This document shows positions 54,803 to 64,000 of a DNA stretch of 64,000 nucleotides, in pieces (within the stretch, counting starts at the first letter, position 1; each line of letters opens with the position of its first letter). This stretch comes from CAVXUB01 sp963764805 (lineage in GTDB: Bacteria; Actinomycetota; Acidimicrobiia; Acidimicrobiales; Bog-793), in contig CAVXUB010000006.1 in the NCBI GenBank assembly GCA_963764805.1, forward strand, positions 310,001 through 374,000. The letters run 5' to 3'. Under the pieces are notes generated by a model. The model ran no database searches and was not told the DNA's origin. It saw only the letters and a program-made list of their open reading frames with translations. The position numbers were made by a program, and so were the translations under genes.

Positions 54803-57800
54803 ATGCGCCTGCCCCCGGACATGCCGCCACGAGTGCGCCCCCGACCTCGCCGGCGCGGCCGCCGGGTGGTCGTCATCAGCATCCTCGTGGTGGTCATCCT
54901 GCTGCTGCTCTCGTTGCAGGGGATCGCCACCTTCTACACCGACTACCTCTGGTACCAGTCGGTGCAGCTGCCCGAGGTGTGGCGCGTGATCCTGGAGACC
55001 AAGCTCGAGCTCGCCGCCGTGTTCATGGCGGTGATGTTCATCGGCGTCTGGGCGAGCCTCTGGTTCGTCGACCGCCTTGTTCCCAGGGCGTTGCTGTTCC
55101 AGCCGGACCTCGACCTGGTGCGGCGCTTCCAGGCGCTGATCGGGCCGCACGTGGTGCTGGTGCGAACGGTGATCGCGGCGGTGGTGGCATTCCTCGTCGG
55201 TTCGTCCGCCGCCTCCCAGTGGCAGAACTGGCTGCTGTTCGCTCACGCCCAGGCGTTCACGCTCAACGACCCGGTCTACAACCGGAACTACGGCTTCTTC
55301 GTGTTTCGCCTGCCGTTCGAGACGTTCGTCGTCAACTGGTTCATGGTGGCGCTGATCACGGTCTTCATCGTGACGGCGATCTTCTTGTACCTGAACGGCG
55401 CGATCCGGCTGCAAGGTGGCGCGGGCCCCCGGATCGAACCCGTCGCCGTCGCCCATCTCTCGCTGATCCTCGGCCTGCTCGCATTCGTCAAGGCGATCGG
55501 CTACTTCTACGTCCAGCGCTACACGCTCGAGTACTCGACGCGGGGCGTCGTCGAAGGCGCCAACTACACCGACATCCACGTGCAGAAGCCGGCGCTCGAG
55601 TTGCTGGCGGTGGTCGCCTTCATCGTGTTCGTGATGCTGGTGTTCAACATCTACTACCGGAGCCTGGTCGTGCCCGGTGTCGGGATCGGGCTCTGGGCGC
55701 TGGTGGCCATCGGAGCGGGCTTCATCTACCCGGCGCTCGTGCAGGCGCTGAAGGTGACGCCGGCGCAGAGCACGCTGGAGCAGCCGTACATCCAGTCGAA
55801 CATCCAAGCGACGCGCTACGCGATGGGGATCGACCATGTGACGGCTCCGAAGCAGTCGTTCCCGGCGACGACGGATCCGAGCACCGCCACACTGTCGCAG
55901 TACGACACCACGATCAACGACGCCGATCTGTGGGATCCGACCATCGCCAACACCAGCTTCCAGAAGCTGCAGGCAGGACGGTCCTTCTTCCAGCTGCAGG
56001 GGTTGTCGGTGGACCGCTACTCGATCGGCGGGCAGCTGACGCCGGTGGTGGTCGGCGTCCGCGGCCTCTACCAGAGCGGGCTGCCGTCGCAATCGTGGGT
56101 CAACACGCACCTCGAGTACACGCACGGCTACGGGGCGACGATCTCGCCCGCCAACACCTACGACAGCAACGGGGCGCCCACCTTCGATCTGGCGAACCTT
56201 CCCCCGCAGACGACGGTGGCGGGGGCGCCGTCAGTGAGCCGGCCGGCGGTCTATTTCGGCCTCGGCTCGAACGGCTACTCGATCGTCGACACCTCCCAGC
56301 GGGAGATCGACTACACCGAGCCCAACGGGGTCAACCACACCTCGACCTACGCAGGCAGCGGTGGGGTGCCGCTCGGCTCGGTGTGGACGAAGCTGGCGTT
56401 CGCCGTCCGCTTCCACGACCTCAACCTGTTGATCTCGAACCTGGTCGGCTCGAAGTCGCAGATCATCTTCGTCCAGAACGTGCGCTCGATGGTGCAGAAG
56501 GCGGCGCCTTTCCTGCAGGTCGACGCCAACCCCTACCCCGTGGTCAACGGCGGCCAGATCTGGTGGATCGTCGACTGCTACACGACCACCAGCTACATCC
56601 CCTACGGGCAGAACGCGGACACTTCGGCCCTGCCGAGCAACTCCGGCCTGGCCGGCTCCTACAACTACGTCCGAAACTCCGTGAAGGTGGTGGTAAACGC
56701 CTACACCGGATCGATGCAGTTCTACGTGGTCGACCCGACCGACCCGCTGATCCAGGTGTGGGAAGCCGCCTTCCCCGGCATGTGGCAGCCGCTCTCGGCG
56801 ATGAACCCCGTGCTGCAGCAGCACCTCCGCTACCCGCAGGACCTCTTGACGGTGCAGTCGGCGGCCTACGGGCGCTACCACCTGACGTCGGCGGCCGCCT
56901 TCTACAACGCGGCGAACGCCTACGAGCTCGCCCAGACGGCAGGGACGGGCTCGCCCTCGTCGCCACTTCCGACGTCGCCCAACGGGTCGATCGCCCGCTT
57001 CACGCCGATCTACGAGCTGCTGCAGCTGAACGGTCCTGGCACGCCCCAGTTCGACCTGGTGGAGCCCTTCGTCCCCTTCTCCTCCGGCGACCGATTACAG
57101 ACCCTCACCGGGTTCATGACGGCGGGCTGCGACCTGTCGGACTACGGGCAGCTCACCTTCTACACATCGGGGACGGCCGACGTGAACGGGCCGGCGCTCG
57201 TCGAACTCGGAGATCAACGGCAACAGCAAGATCTCGTCTGCGATATCGCTGCTCGACCAGCACGGGTCGACGGTGACGCTCGGCACGACGTTGCTGTTGC
57301 CGATCAACGGCTCGCTGGTGTGGGTTCGCGCCGTCTACGTCTCGCCGTCGGCCAGCTCCTTCCCCGAGCTGCAGGACGTCATCGTCGTGCTCGGCGATCG
57401 GGTGGCGATGGCGGGTGACCTCCCGACCGCCCTCACCGCCGCCAACAACTCGCCCGTTCCCGGCATCGGAGTGAACCAACACGGCCAGGCGATCTCGTCC
57501 ATCCCCGAGCAGGTGGCCGGCCTGATCTCGGAGGCCCAGACGGATTCCAACCTCGCCACGGCGGCGCTGAAGGCACAGGACCTCGCCTTGTACCAGCAGT
57601 ACGAGCAGGATGTGGCGACCTTCATCAACGAGGCCGAGGCGTTGCTGGCCAGTGAGCCCAAGAAGGGCAGTGGTGGGTCCGGTGGTGGCGGCTCTCGTGG
57701 CGGTGGCGGGGGCGGCGGCGGTGGCGGGAAGGGGTCGACCACGACGACTCTGCCGACGTCGACCAGTGCGCCAGGGTCGAGCTCGGCGTCGACGACCACG

Positions 57801-57842
57801 TCCGCGCCGGGGAACGTGACGACGACGACCGCTTCGACCTGA
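54803..57842 (+). CDS. UPF0182 family membrane protein, frame break
   Basis: A very large (about 1013 residues) member of the actinobacterial UPF0182 (PF03699) family. After a basic N-terminus there are seven membrane segments in the first 330 residues (VVISILVVVILLLLSLQGIA; TDYLWYQSVQLPEVW is diagnostic), then a large extracytoplasmic domain (TRYAMGIDHVT, NPYPVVNGGQIWWIVDCYTTT in parts, VKVVVNAYTGSMQFYVVDPTDP in parts). The frame shifts near 57203 (ALVELG to EINGNSKISSAISLLDQHGS) and the protein ends in a Gly run and a Ser/Thr-rich tail. Start ATG 54803 is 14 bases behind the preceding gene. The family's function is unknown; it is linked with the cell envelope. Confidence 0.93.
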
Positions 57843-57916
57843 GGTGGCCGGCGCGGGTCGGCGCTTGGCGAGAGACGCTCGGCTGGGCGGGGCTGGCGGG
57901 GGCTTGGCCGCTCTTG

Positions 57917-59162
57917 CTACTGCCCGCCGCCGCTGCCCTTGAAGGTGATGCCTAGCTCCAAGTACGACGGCTTGTAGATCTGGGAGTTGTCGTAGACGCT
58001 GTAGAAGTGCAGCGAGTTCTGGTCGTAGGAGACGATCAGCTGGTTGCCGGTGGCGACGGCGGGCTGAGCCTTGGCGTCGTAGTCGAGCACCGCTCCGTCG
58101 CCCCACACCTTCTTGCCGAGCGGGCCGACGTAGTAGTTGACGCGCGAAGTGCTGGCTGCCGACGAAGGGGCCGATCGGGGAGCAGCCGAACGAGATGTCG
58201 GCGTCCGGGGAGAAGTCGAGACCGCCGATCGACGAAACGAACACGTACATGCCTTCGTAGGTACTGACGCTGTACTCCTGCCCCACGTTCTCGAAGATCG
58301 GGGCCGCGGTGCTCGAGGTGCTCGCCCAGCCGTGGCCGTTCCAGTAAGACCACGCCGAGTCGAGGTTCGTCGATGAGGTGCGGGCGACATAGGCGTTCTT
58401 GGCCGGCTTGTCGGCCGTGGCGCCGTAGATGTACGTCCAGCCGCCGTAGCGGGCCACGTAAGCGCCCCACTGGATCGTCTTGCTCTTGTCCGGGACAGGG
58501 GTGACGTCGGTGACCTTGTCGGAGGTGAGCGAGAAGGTGGCGACCGCCGAGCCGGCGGTGATGTTGTCGAGCGGCTGCGGTCCCGTCCAGAGGCGGTCCA
58601 TGTAGATCTGCTGGAACGTCGTCGGGCTCGTGATTACGCCGCCAAGGCCGAGGTAGAAGTAGGAGGAGTGGAGGGGACCGACGAGCGGTTGAGGATTGGC
58701 CGCCGTTCCGCCGGTGATGGTCTGCGCGCTGCTCTCGTGGGGGCCGACGATCACGGCAAGGTTGTGGATGATCTTGCCGGTGCGCTTGCCGTGGGGGAGC
58801 AGGCCGCCGATGAAGCTGTCGGAGTAGGTCCAGAACGTTCTCCCGCCGCCGAGGGAGTAGGCGTAGGTCGAGTCGCCGCCGGTCCAGCCCTTGTCGGTGG
58901 CGATCAGAGCGCTCCAGGCGTTGTCGAGGCTCTTATCCGGAGTCACCGACTTCAGCTGCGCCTGGTGGATGCGGGTGTTGCAGAGCTTGGCTGCCGCTGC
59001 GGCCTTGGCTGCGGCGAGCTGGGCCGGCGTGGAGCCTGAGCTGGACAGGCAGGCGGTGGCGAGGAGGGCTGTGGCGGCGAGGGTCATTGGGGTGACGGCG
59101 CGGGTCGACTGATGGCAGTCGGCGCGGCGGAAGCGCTTCGAGCCTGCTGCGACCTGTGACAT
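57917..59162 (-). CDS. Secreted lipoprotein, DUF5005/DUF4185-like beta-propeller, frame break
   Basis: The N-terminus has a lipoprotein signal (MTLAATALLATAC with the Cys at the lipobox). The rest has repeated beta motifs like five-bladed sugar-hydrolase propellers: GWTGGDSTYAYSLGGGRTFW followed by YSDSFIGG, which is the DUF5005/DUF4185 signature, then GGWTYIYGAT, KNAYVART, and VFVSSIGGLDFSPDA. Near 58150 the frame changes and the end reads RVNYYVGPLGKKVWGDGAVLDYDAKA (in parts) to the stop at 57917. About 415 residues in total. A carbohydrate-binding or hydrolytic role is possible. The start is ATG 59162, or ATG 59087 if only the signal peptide is counted. Confidence 0.75.
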
Positions 59163-59290
59163 CGTGAGGCAAGTATGCCGTGGTGCGGCGGGACCGTTGA
59201 GCCAGCTGGCAGAGCCGGTCATCGGGTGGCCACAGGCTGCAGGGGGTTGATCGGGGGTCCGGGACGCAGTGCTATCGTGGTTGTTCCCAC

Positions 59291-59367
<77 letters not shown>

Positions 59368-59368
59368 A

Positions 59369-59415
59369 GACGAAGGCCCTGGTCACAGCTCCGAGCTGGC
59401 CAGGGCTCCTTCGTC
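59369..59415 (+). terminator. Hairpin terminator of the tRNA
   Basis: GACGAAGGCCCTGG (59369-59382) pairs with CCAGGG-CT-CCTTCGTC (59400-59415), giving a 14-bp stem with a 2-base bulge and an inner AGCT/AGCT helix. It begins directly behind the CCA. Confidence 0.8.
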
Positions 59416-59499
59416 TCGGGAGCTATGTCGGACGCATTCAACCAAGTCGGAACGCGGTCCTCTGTGCGGTCCGCCGCCAGTGAACTGAGGGCTGATGTA

Positions 59500-59859
59500 A
59501 TGAGCGATGTGAGAGACAGAGCGGAGGAGGTCCCACTTCGCGATTGGCTTCCTCAGATCACCCAGCAAATCGTCGAAGGCTTCGACCCGGTCAGGGTCAT
59601 CCTGTTCGGATCCGTCGCGAGGGGAGAGGACGGTCCGGACAGCGACATCGACCTGATGGTGGTCTTCGACCGGCGTGGAGCCCGGCGGACGCATCGGGAC
59701 CTCGTTGCTCGACTGATGAGGGCGATCACTGCACCGGTAGCCTTCGACGTGTTCGTCACCGATGTCGCCGAGTTCGAGGCCAAGAAGAACGTCAACGGCA
59801 CGATGTACTACTGGCCCGCACGTGAGGGAGTCACTCTCCATGAGCGAGCCGTCGCCTGA
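59500..59859 (+). CDS. MNT-type nucleotidyltransferase (antitoxin of an MNT/HEPN pair)
   Basis: This 119-residue minimal nucleotidyltransferase has the motif ILFGSVARGEDGPDSDIDLMVV (GSxxRG followed by SDxD, quoted in overlapping parts: ILFGSVARGED and PDSDIDLMVV), and a later Asp in AFDVFVTD as the third metal ligand. In MNT/HEPN systems this protein AMPylates and so silences the HEPN RNase toxin. Start ATG 59500 is used because it begins just before the conserved helix. The HEPN gene starts inside its 3' end (ATG 59840). It lies first behind the tRNA, where GC content drops. Confidence 0.88.
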   Translation: MSDVRDRAEEVPLRDWLPQITQQIVEGFDPVRVILFGSVARGEDGPDSDIDLMVVFDRRGARRTHRDLVARLMRAITAPVAFDVFVTDVAEFEAKKNVNGTMYYWPAREGVTLHERAVA

Positions 59860-60674
59860 GGAGCTGGTCGAGGCGGCGCACTGGCTGCGCGAGTCCGACG
59901 AAAAGCTCCCTGGTAGCCCAACGCATTGTGGCGGACGTCGATCTGCCCGCCCGAGTCGTATGCTTCCATGCGCATTTGGCAGCAGAAAAGGCGCTCAAAG
60001 CACTACAGATTCGCCGTGGTGTGCCGGTGCGCAAGACGCACAACCTGGCTCAACTCGCTAACGAGCTGCCGCCCGAGGATTCTGTATCGATCGAGGACGA
60101 TGACCTCGACAGTCTGAACCCATGGACAATAGACGGGCGCTACCCGGATGATCATGAGGAGGCATCTCACGAGACGGCGGGAGCCGTCCTAGAAGCTGCG
60201 CTGTCGGGTTGTGGCAGCAGTGAGGGGGCGTTGGTAACCGGTTGCGTATCGGAGGCGATAATTTGCGAGCAGACGGCGACGCGGCCTGCGGACGGCATGG
60301 ATCATCATGGCCCGCGTGGCCCGATCGAGTGGCTATCTCCAGCCAGCAGCCAGCAGGTTTTAACACCTGATGTAGCCGAGAGCCAAGTGCCCGAAGACGA
60401 GGCTACGTCCGTGTGCCGCCGGGCCATCGTGATGCAACGCTCGACGGCCTCTCGTCGTGATTACAGCACTCGAGCGCTCAAGTCCCAACGGTCCGCCTCC
60501 CGCCGGAGCACCACGAACTGTCCAGTTCCGGGCCCGCCGGCATCCTCTCCGAACCAGCGACTGAGGATCTCAGGAAGCATGTTCATGGTGGAGCCTTCGC
60601 GGACATCGTGTTGCACGCGAATCTTCACGAACCGGGCGCTGTACCACTCGCCCTCGACCGCCACATCGACCTGA
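59840..60674 (+). CDS. HEPN-domain protein (toxin of the MNT/HEPN pair), frame break
   Basis: From ATG 59840 the protein reads MSEPSPEELVEAAHWLRESDE; at the AAAA run near 59901 the frame changes and continues SSLVAQRIVADVDLPARVVC and FHAHLAAEKALKALQIRRG, then VRKTHNLAQLANELP. This is the helical HEPN pattern with the Rx4-6H-type RNase motif around RKTHN. The domain should end near 60230 (EEASHETAGAVLEAAL). The frame stays open to 60674, but the rest does not look like protein and runs into the opposite-strand gene, so a second error near 60230 is likely. It overlaps the MNT gene by 20 bases, as in known pairs. Confidence 0.7.
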
Positions 60675-63590
60675 CCTTCTGGCAGGTCGGGATACTGCTG
60701 GCGGTTGAGCCAGATGAGCGGCCGGCCGTTGGTCTGGCCGACCCGGAGGAGGAACTCTCTCGCCCGCCGCAAGCGTCCTGTCGATATAACGGCAAAGGCG
60801 GTATTTGACGATCTCGGCGAGCATGGCAAAGTCCGGCTCGAGTTCGGACGGCTATCGTGCTCTTCAGGCGTGAACCGTTTCGCCGGACTACCTCGGAACA
60901 GCGCCTGACCGGTGGACCCTGCAGCTCACCGGTCCAGGCTGCGACCGGCCAACGCCGCCAATACTGCCTTCCAGGTCTCAAGGTCCGGATTCGGCCATCC
61001 TTCTCGCCCGCGTCCACCGACGAGGCGGGGGTTCGTGCCGCATGAGGTAGCGACTGCGATCGGCGGCTGTCGAGCGAGACGCCCTCGGCCACGCCTTTAG
61101 CCACACCGCCTAGTTCAATGAAAGGCCAGCAACGTCACCAGCTTGTATGTCTCTTGTTGATGTTCGCTTTCTCGATGGCGATGAGCAGGTCGCCGAGCTC
61201 GGTGCACCACCAGTTCCTCCGACGGCTCGAGAAGACCTAACTCTGCCAGCCCCACCGAACCATCCCGTTCCCCTGAAGGCGCCCGGGTTCATCCCCGTCC
61301 TCCATGCCTGCACCGCCGTCGGCCGTCGACCGTTCTCCGCCACGTAGGCGCGGCAGAAGCGTACGAGCGCCGATCCCTCTCCGTCGCGTCAGTTCCCGCA
61401 ATAGATCGACGGTCTCGATGGCGTACGAGACCGAGCAGCCGTCGGGAAGGCCAAAATCGCCGCTGGCCATCGCTTCGAGGACCTGCGTGGTGGAGGGCGA
61501 TCCGTCGGCGGCCAGGTTGAGAAGCGTCCGCGGCTTCATCAGGAAGCTGCGGTGGTTGCCTATGAAGTCGATGACGGTCAGTCGCTCCTTGCCCGGAGCG
61601 GTTCGCAGCCCCCGGCCGAGCTGTTGCAGGAAGACCACCGGCGACTCTGTTGGCCGGAGCATAAGGACGGTGTCGACCTCGGGCACGTCGACGCCCTCGT
61701 TGAAGAGGTCGACGCTGAAGATCATGTCGATCTCGCCGTCCTTCAGCTGCTGCAGCGAGAGGCGCCGTGAGGCGCTGGTGGGCCCGCTGTGCACCGACTT
61801 CGCCTTGACGCCGAGAGCAGTGAAGTAGTCGGTCATGTAGTCCGCGTGGCTGACGGAGCAGCAGAACGCCAAGGTACGGTCACCGCCCCGCTGTCGCCAG
61901 AGGGCGACCTGGCTCGGCGCGTCTGCTCCGTCTCGAGGGCTCGCGACAATTCGACTGGATCGAACCGTCCGTTCCTCCATGGGATCGGGGCGAAGTCGGT
62001 GACGTCCTTCTCCGCCCAGTACTCGAACGGACACAGCTCTCCGCGGGCGATCCCTTCCACGATGCAGCACTCGAACACGAGGTTGTCGTTGCACAGCGCC
62101 AGCAGGTCGGCGGCATCCAGGCGCTCCGGCGTGCCCGTCAGCCCGAGCAGGAACCGAGGCTGGAAGTGCTCCATGATCCGCCGGTACGTGCGGGCGGCGG
62201 CATGGTGGAACTCGTCGACCACGATCAGGTCGAACTCACGGCGACCACTGCCCCAAGTGGCGCGGCGATGGACTGCACGAGCCGAAGACGAAATCGGCAT
62301 CCGGCACCCGCTCGTCGCCACTGAACAGCCCGGCGTCGCAGCCCGGAATCACCTGGCGAAACACGTCCCGGCTCTGGCGCAGGATCTCGTCCCGGTGCGC
62401 GACGAAGAGCATCCGCCGCGCCTGAACCTCCCTGGCGTGGAAGGCGGCCAGCCACGTCTTGCCGAGTCCGGTAGCGAGCACCACCAGGCCCCGGCCGTGC
62501 CCCGCCTGACGGCTGGCCTTCAGCGCGATCAGCGCCTCCTCCTGTATGGGCCGCGGACGGGTAGTGGCTCCTCTGCGACCTCTTCCAGCAGTCCCTCAGC
62601 CTCTGCCAAGTCCCCGGCCTCGGCCAGAACCGGAATCCGACCTCGTGCTGCGCGGTACTCGCGTAGCCACTCGTGGGTTAAGTCCAGGCTGAGCGGATGG
62701 TCCCACAGCGCGTCGAAATGGCCGACGAGACCCAAGTCCGGCCCAGCGACGAGGTTCCATTCGTACCCGTCGTGGATGCCGGACTTGCTCAGGTTGCTGC
62801 TGCCGACTACGGAGAGAACTGCGCCGCCGTTACTCGACCAGAAGAGGTACCCCTTTGGGTGGAAGCTCGTCGTGGGGATCCGAGAAGACGCGGATGCGCA
62901 TCGACACGCCGTGGCTCTCCGAGAGGTCGAGGAGGCGAGCGAGTGCGTCGGGCTCTGTCGTCCGGAGGTAATCGGTCGTCAGCAGCCTGACGCGAAGCCC
63001 GCGTTCGAGGGCGTCCTCGAGATCGGTCGAGAGCAGCCGGACACCGGACAGCATGACGAAGCTGACGACGAGGTCTGCCCGGTCGATGCGACGGTCGCCC
63101 AGGGCAACGCCGCACCACGTCCTCGACCGTCTCGGAGCGGTTGTCGACGAGAGCCCGGGCAGCCGGTGCACCCGAATAGCGCCCACGTCCCGGCATCACG
63201 TGGCGCACACCGCCACTTGGATCGGCAACGTCCCCCGACGAACCGCGGGATCACGTGCACGTGCAGATGTGCCCACCGTCTGCCCCGCCGCCTTCCCGCG
63301 TTGAAGCCGACGTTGTACCCGTTCGGACGTAGTTGCTCGTCGAGCTGTGCCTTGACGATGTCGACCAGATCCATCAGCGCCCGCCGTTCGTCCTCGGTCG
63401 CCTCCCACCAGGTGGCGACAGGGCGTCGCGTGATCACCAAGGTGTGGCCCGGGCTCACCGGGAAGCCGTCGGCGATTGCGTAGGCGAGGTCATTGCTCGC
63501 GAGCCACAGCTCCGGCGGCACCTGGTCGAAAGATGAGACCTCCGTGCCAGGCGCCGTTCGTGGCTCTTCCGAGAACCCCGCGCTCCCCAC
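60461..63590 (-). pseudogene. HIT-PLD-SF2 helicase-DUF3427 protein, broken by many frameshifts
   Basis: Pieces in all three minus frames line up into one protein of about 1040 residues. Order: HIT domain (SPGHTLVITRRP, GFNAG, HLHVHVIPRFVGG at 63590-63210), a PLD-like domain (DRADLVVSFVMLSGVRLL, GLRVRLLTTDYLRTTEPDAL (in parts), GSSNLSKSG), an SF2 helicase (ATGLGKTWLAAF = Walker A, VAHRDEIL, VVDEFHHA, LLGLTGTPERLDA, later SVDLFNEGVDVPEVD and QQLGRGLR), then a DUF3427-like C-terminus (LIWLNRQQYPDLPEGQVD, near 60680). More than eight frame changes occur, including two that cancel inside the HIT domain. Frame-break density is higher than elsewhere, so real decay and sequencing error cannot be separated. 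Such proteins occur in phage-defence regions. Confidence 0.75.
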
Positions 63591-63853
63591 GGGTCAGACG
63601 GTACCCCGCCGAAGGGCTGAGGGTCGGTCCTTCTGAGCCCCTCCAAACTGCTCGGTGTTATCTCTCAGAAGACAGGGTTGAAGAGTTGAGCCCACCGAGT
63701 GATGTCGATCGGGATGATCCCTGATGTCGCACTCTGCGCCTCGATTCGGGCAGCTCATCGCTCCTGCCGATGACGGGCATGGCAGCTGTGCGTCGGCTGC
63801 CTGAATGTCTCGTTCCGTCCCACATCACCCGGAGCAGGAACGCCCCGTGCTTC

Positions 63854-64000
63854 TCAAGGTGTCCTGAGGAACCCGTCCACATCGTGCAGAGCACCTCCCT
63901 CACAAGGGCATCAACAGCCTCCTCCAACGCCGCCCCGATATCGGGACCTCGACGATTCCAGCCGAAGAGGCGACAAACCTCAAGGGTGAGTTCGTCTCGT
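63854..64000 (-). CDS. C-terminal fragment of a probable DUF3320/DUF4011-type helicase (partial, frame break)
   Basis: Reading inward from the window edge on the minus strand gives RDELTLEVCRLFGWNRRGPD followed by IGAALEEAVDALVRE. One base is missing after the 'gag' codon at about 63893. The shifted frame then gives GALHDVDGFLRTP and a TGA at 63854-63856. This ending resembles the C-terminal domain of DUF3320-containing UPF1-like helicases common in defence islands. The rest lies outside the window. The 263 bases down to the HIT-helicase start show no other gene. Confidence 0.45.

Noticed and set aside
61789..63483. Plus-strand open frame of about 560 codons in the helicase region
   Set aside because: The recognisable motifs (DEFHHA, LTGTPE, GLGKT, HLHVH) are all on the minus strand; this frame has none.
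59368..64000. Direct repeat of the tRNA 3' end as an att site
   Set aside because: No second copy of the GGTTCAAATCC or CCCCCGCCACCA segment was found in the window.

Overview
The window is a piece of a high-GC (about 70%) actinobacterial chromosome. WhiB regulators, a DivIVA-like coiled-coil protein, a UPF0182 protein, an F420-type LLM oxidoreductase, a GlnA4-type gamma-glutamyl ligase cluster and an Sdh1-type succinate dehydrogenase all point to Actinomycetota. Secreted proteins with 'DGGVF-x-FGDA' repeats and many start codons only 6-8 nt behind a TANNNT box suggest an Acidimicrobiia-like lineage; that placement is inference. At least 15 otherwise convincing genes, including housekeeping sdhA and metF, carry single-base frame breaks, often in homopolymers or GC repeats. 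This fits an incompletely polished long-read assembly better than real decay.

Layout. 1-2.9 kb: sucC (partial), sucD, threonine ammonia-lyase. 2.9-9.7 kb: three large polytopic membrane proteins around a divergent glyA. 9.7-12.9 kb: purN run in frame into purH, then folD (one-carbon and purine metabolism). 13-15.1 kb: duplicated hairpin repeats, an AbiEi/DUF559-like protein and a hydrolase. 15.2-17.9 kb (minus): hypothetical protein, MFS transporter, HSL-type esterase in overlapping order. 17.9-19.1 kb: metF and a YCII protein. 19.2-21.9 kb: MarR regulator divergent from a DrrAB-like exporter with a palindromic operator between them. 21.9-26.3 kb (minus): GlnA4-like ligase, aldehyde dehydrogenase, SDR and class-I glutamine amidotransferase-like hydrolase, a likely amine or polyamine gamma-glutamylation pathway. 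26.3-31.6 kb: icd, secreted SGNH lipase with repeats, agmatinase-family enzyme, HD hydrolase, LLM oxidoreductase. 31.8-36.8 kb (minus): small proteins and sdhC-sdhA-sdhB. 37-41.4 kb: a very large secreted subtilase-like protein with the same C-terminal repeats. 41.4-45 kb: MoxR ATPase and VWA protein. 45-46 kb: two convergent WhiB genes. 46-50.7 kb: DUF2342 protein, a catalytically degenerate HtrA, moaE and an MreB-like actin. 50.8-57.8 kb: HEAT-repeat protein, Lon/PDZ (YlbL-like) protease, a DivIVA-like protein ending in a phage MuF-like CxxC...HPxCRC motif, and UPF0182. 57.9-59.2 kb: secreted lipoprotein. 59.29 kb: initiator tRNA.

The last 4.6 kb, directly after the tRNA, looks like an accessory or defence island. 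GC is lower, and it holds an MNT/HEPN toxin-antitoxin pair, a multi-broken HIT-PLD-SF2 helicase-DUF3427 gene and the C-terminus of a probable DUF3320-type helicase.

Metabolically, the window supplies three TCA steps (succinyl-CoA synthetase, isocitrate dehydrogenase, succinate dehydrogenase) and a folate cluster (glyA, purN/purH, folD, metF). The most unusual observations are the purN-purH in-frame fusion, the DivIVA/MuF-like fusion, two pseudoprotease-like proteins, short duplications spanning stop codons at several gene ends, and the post-tRNA island.
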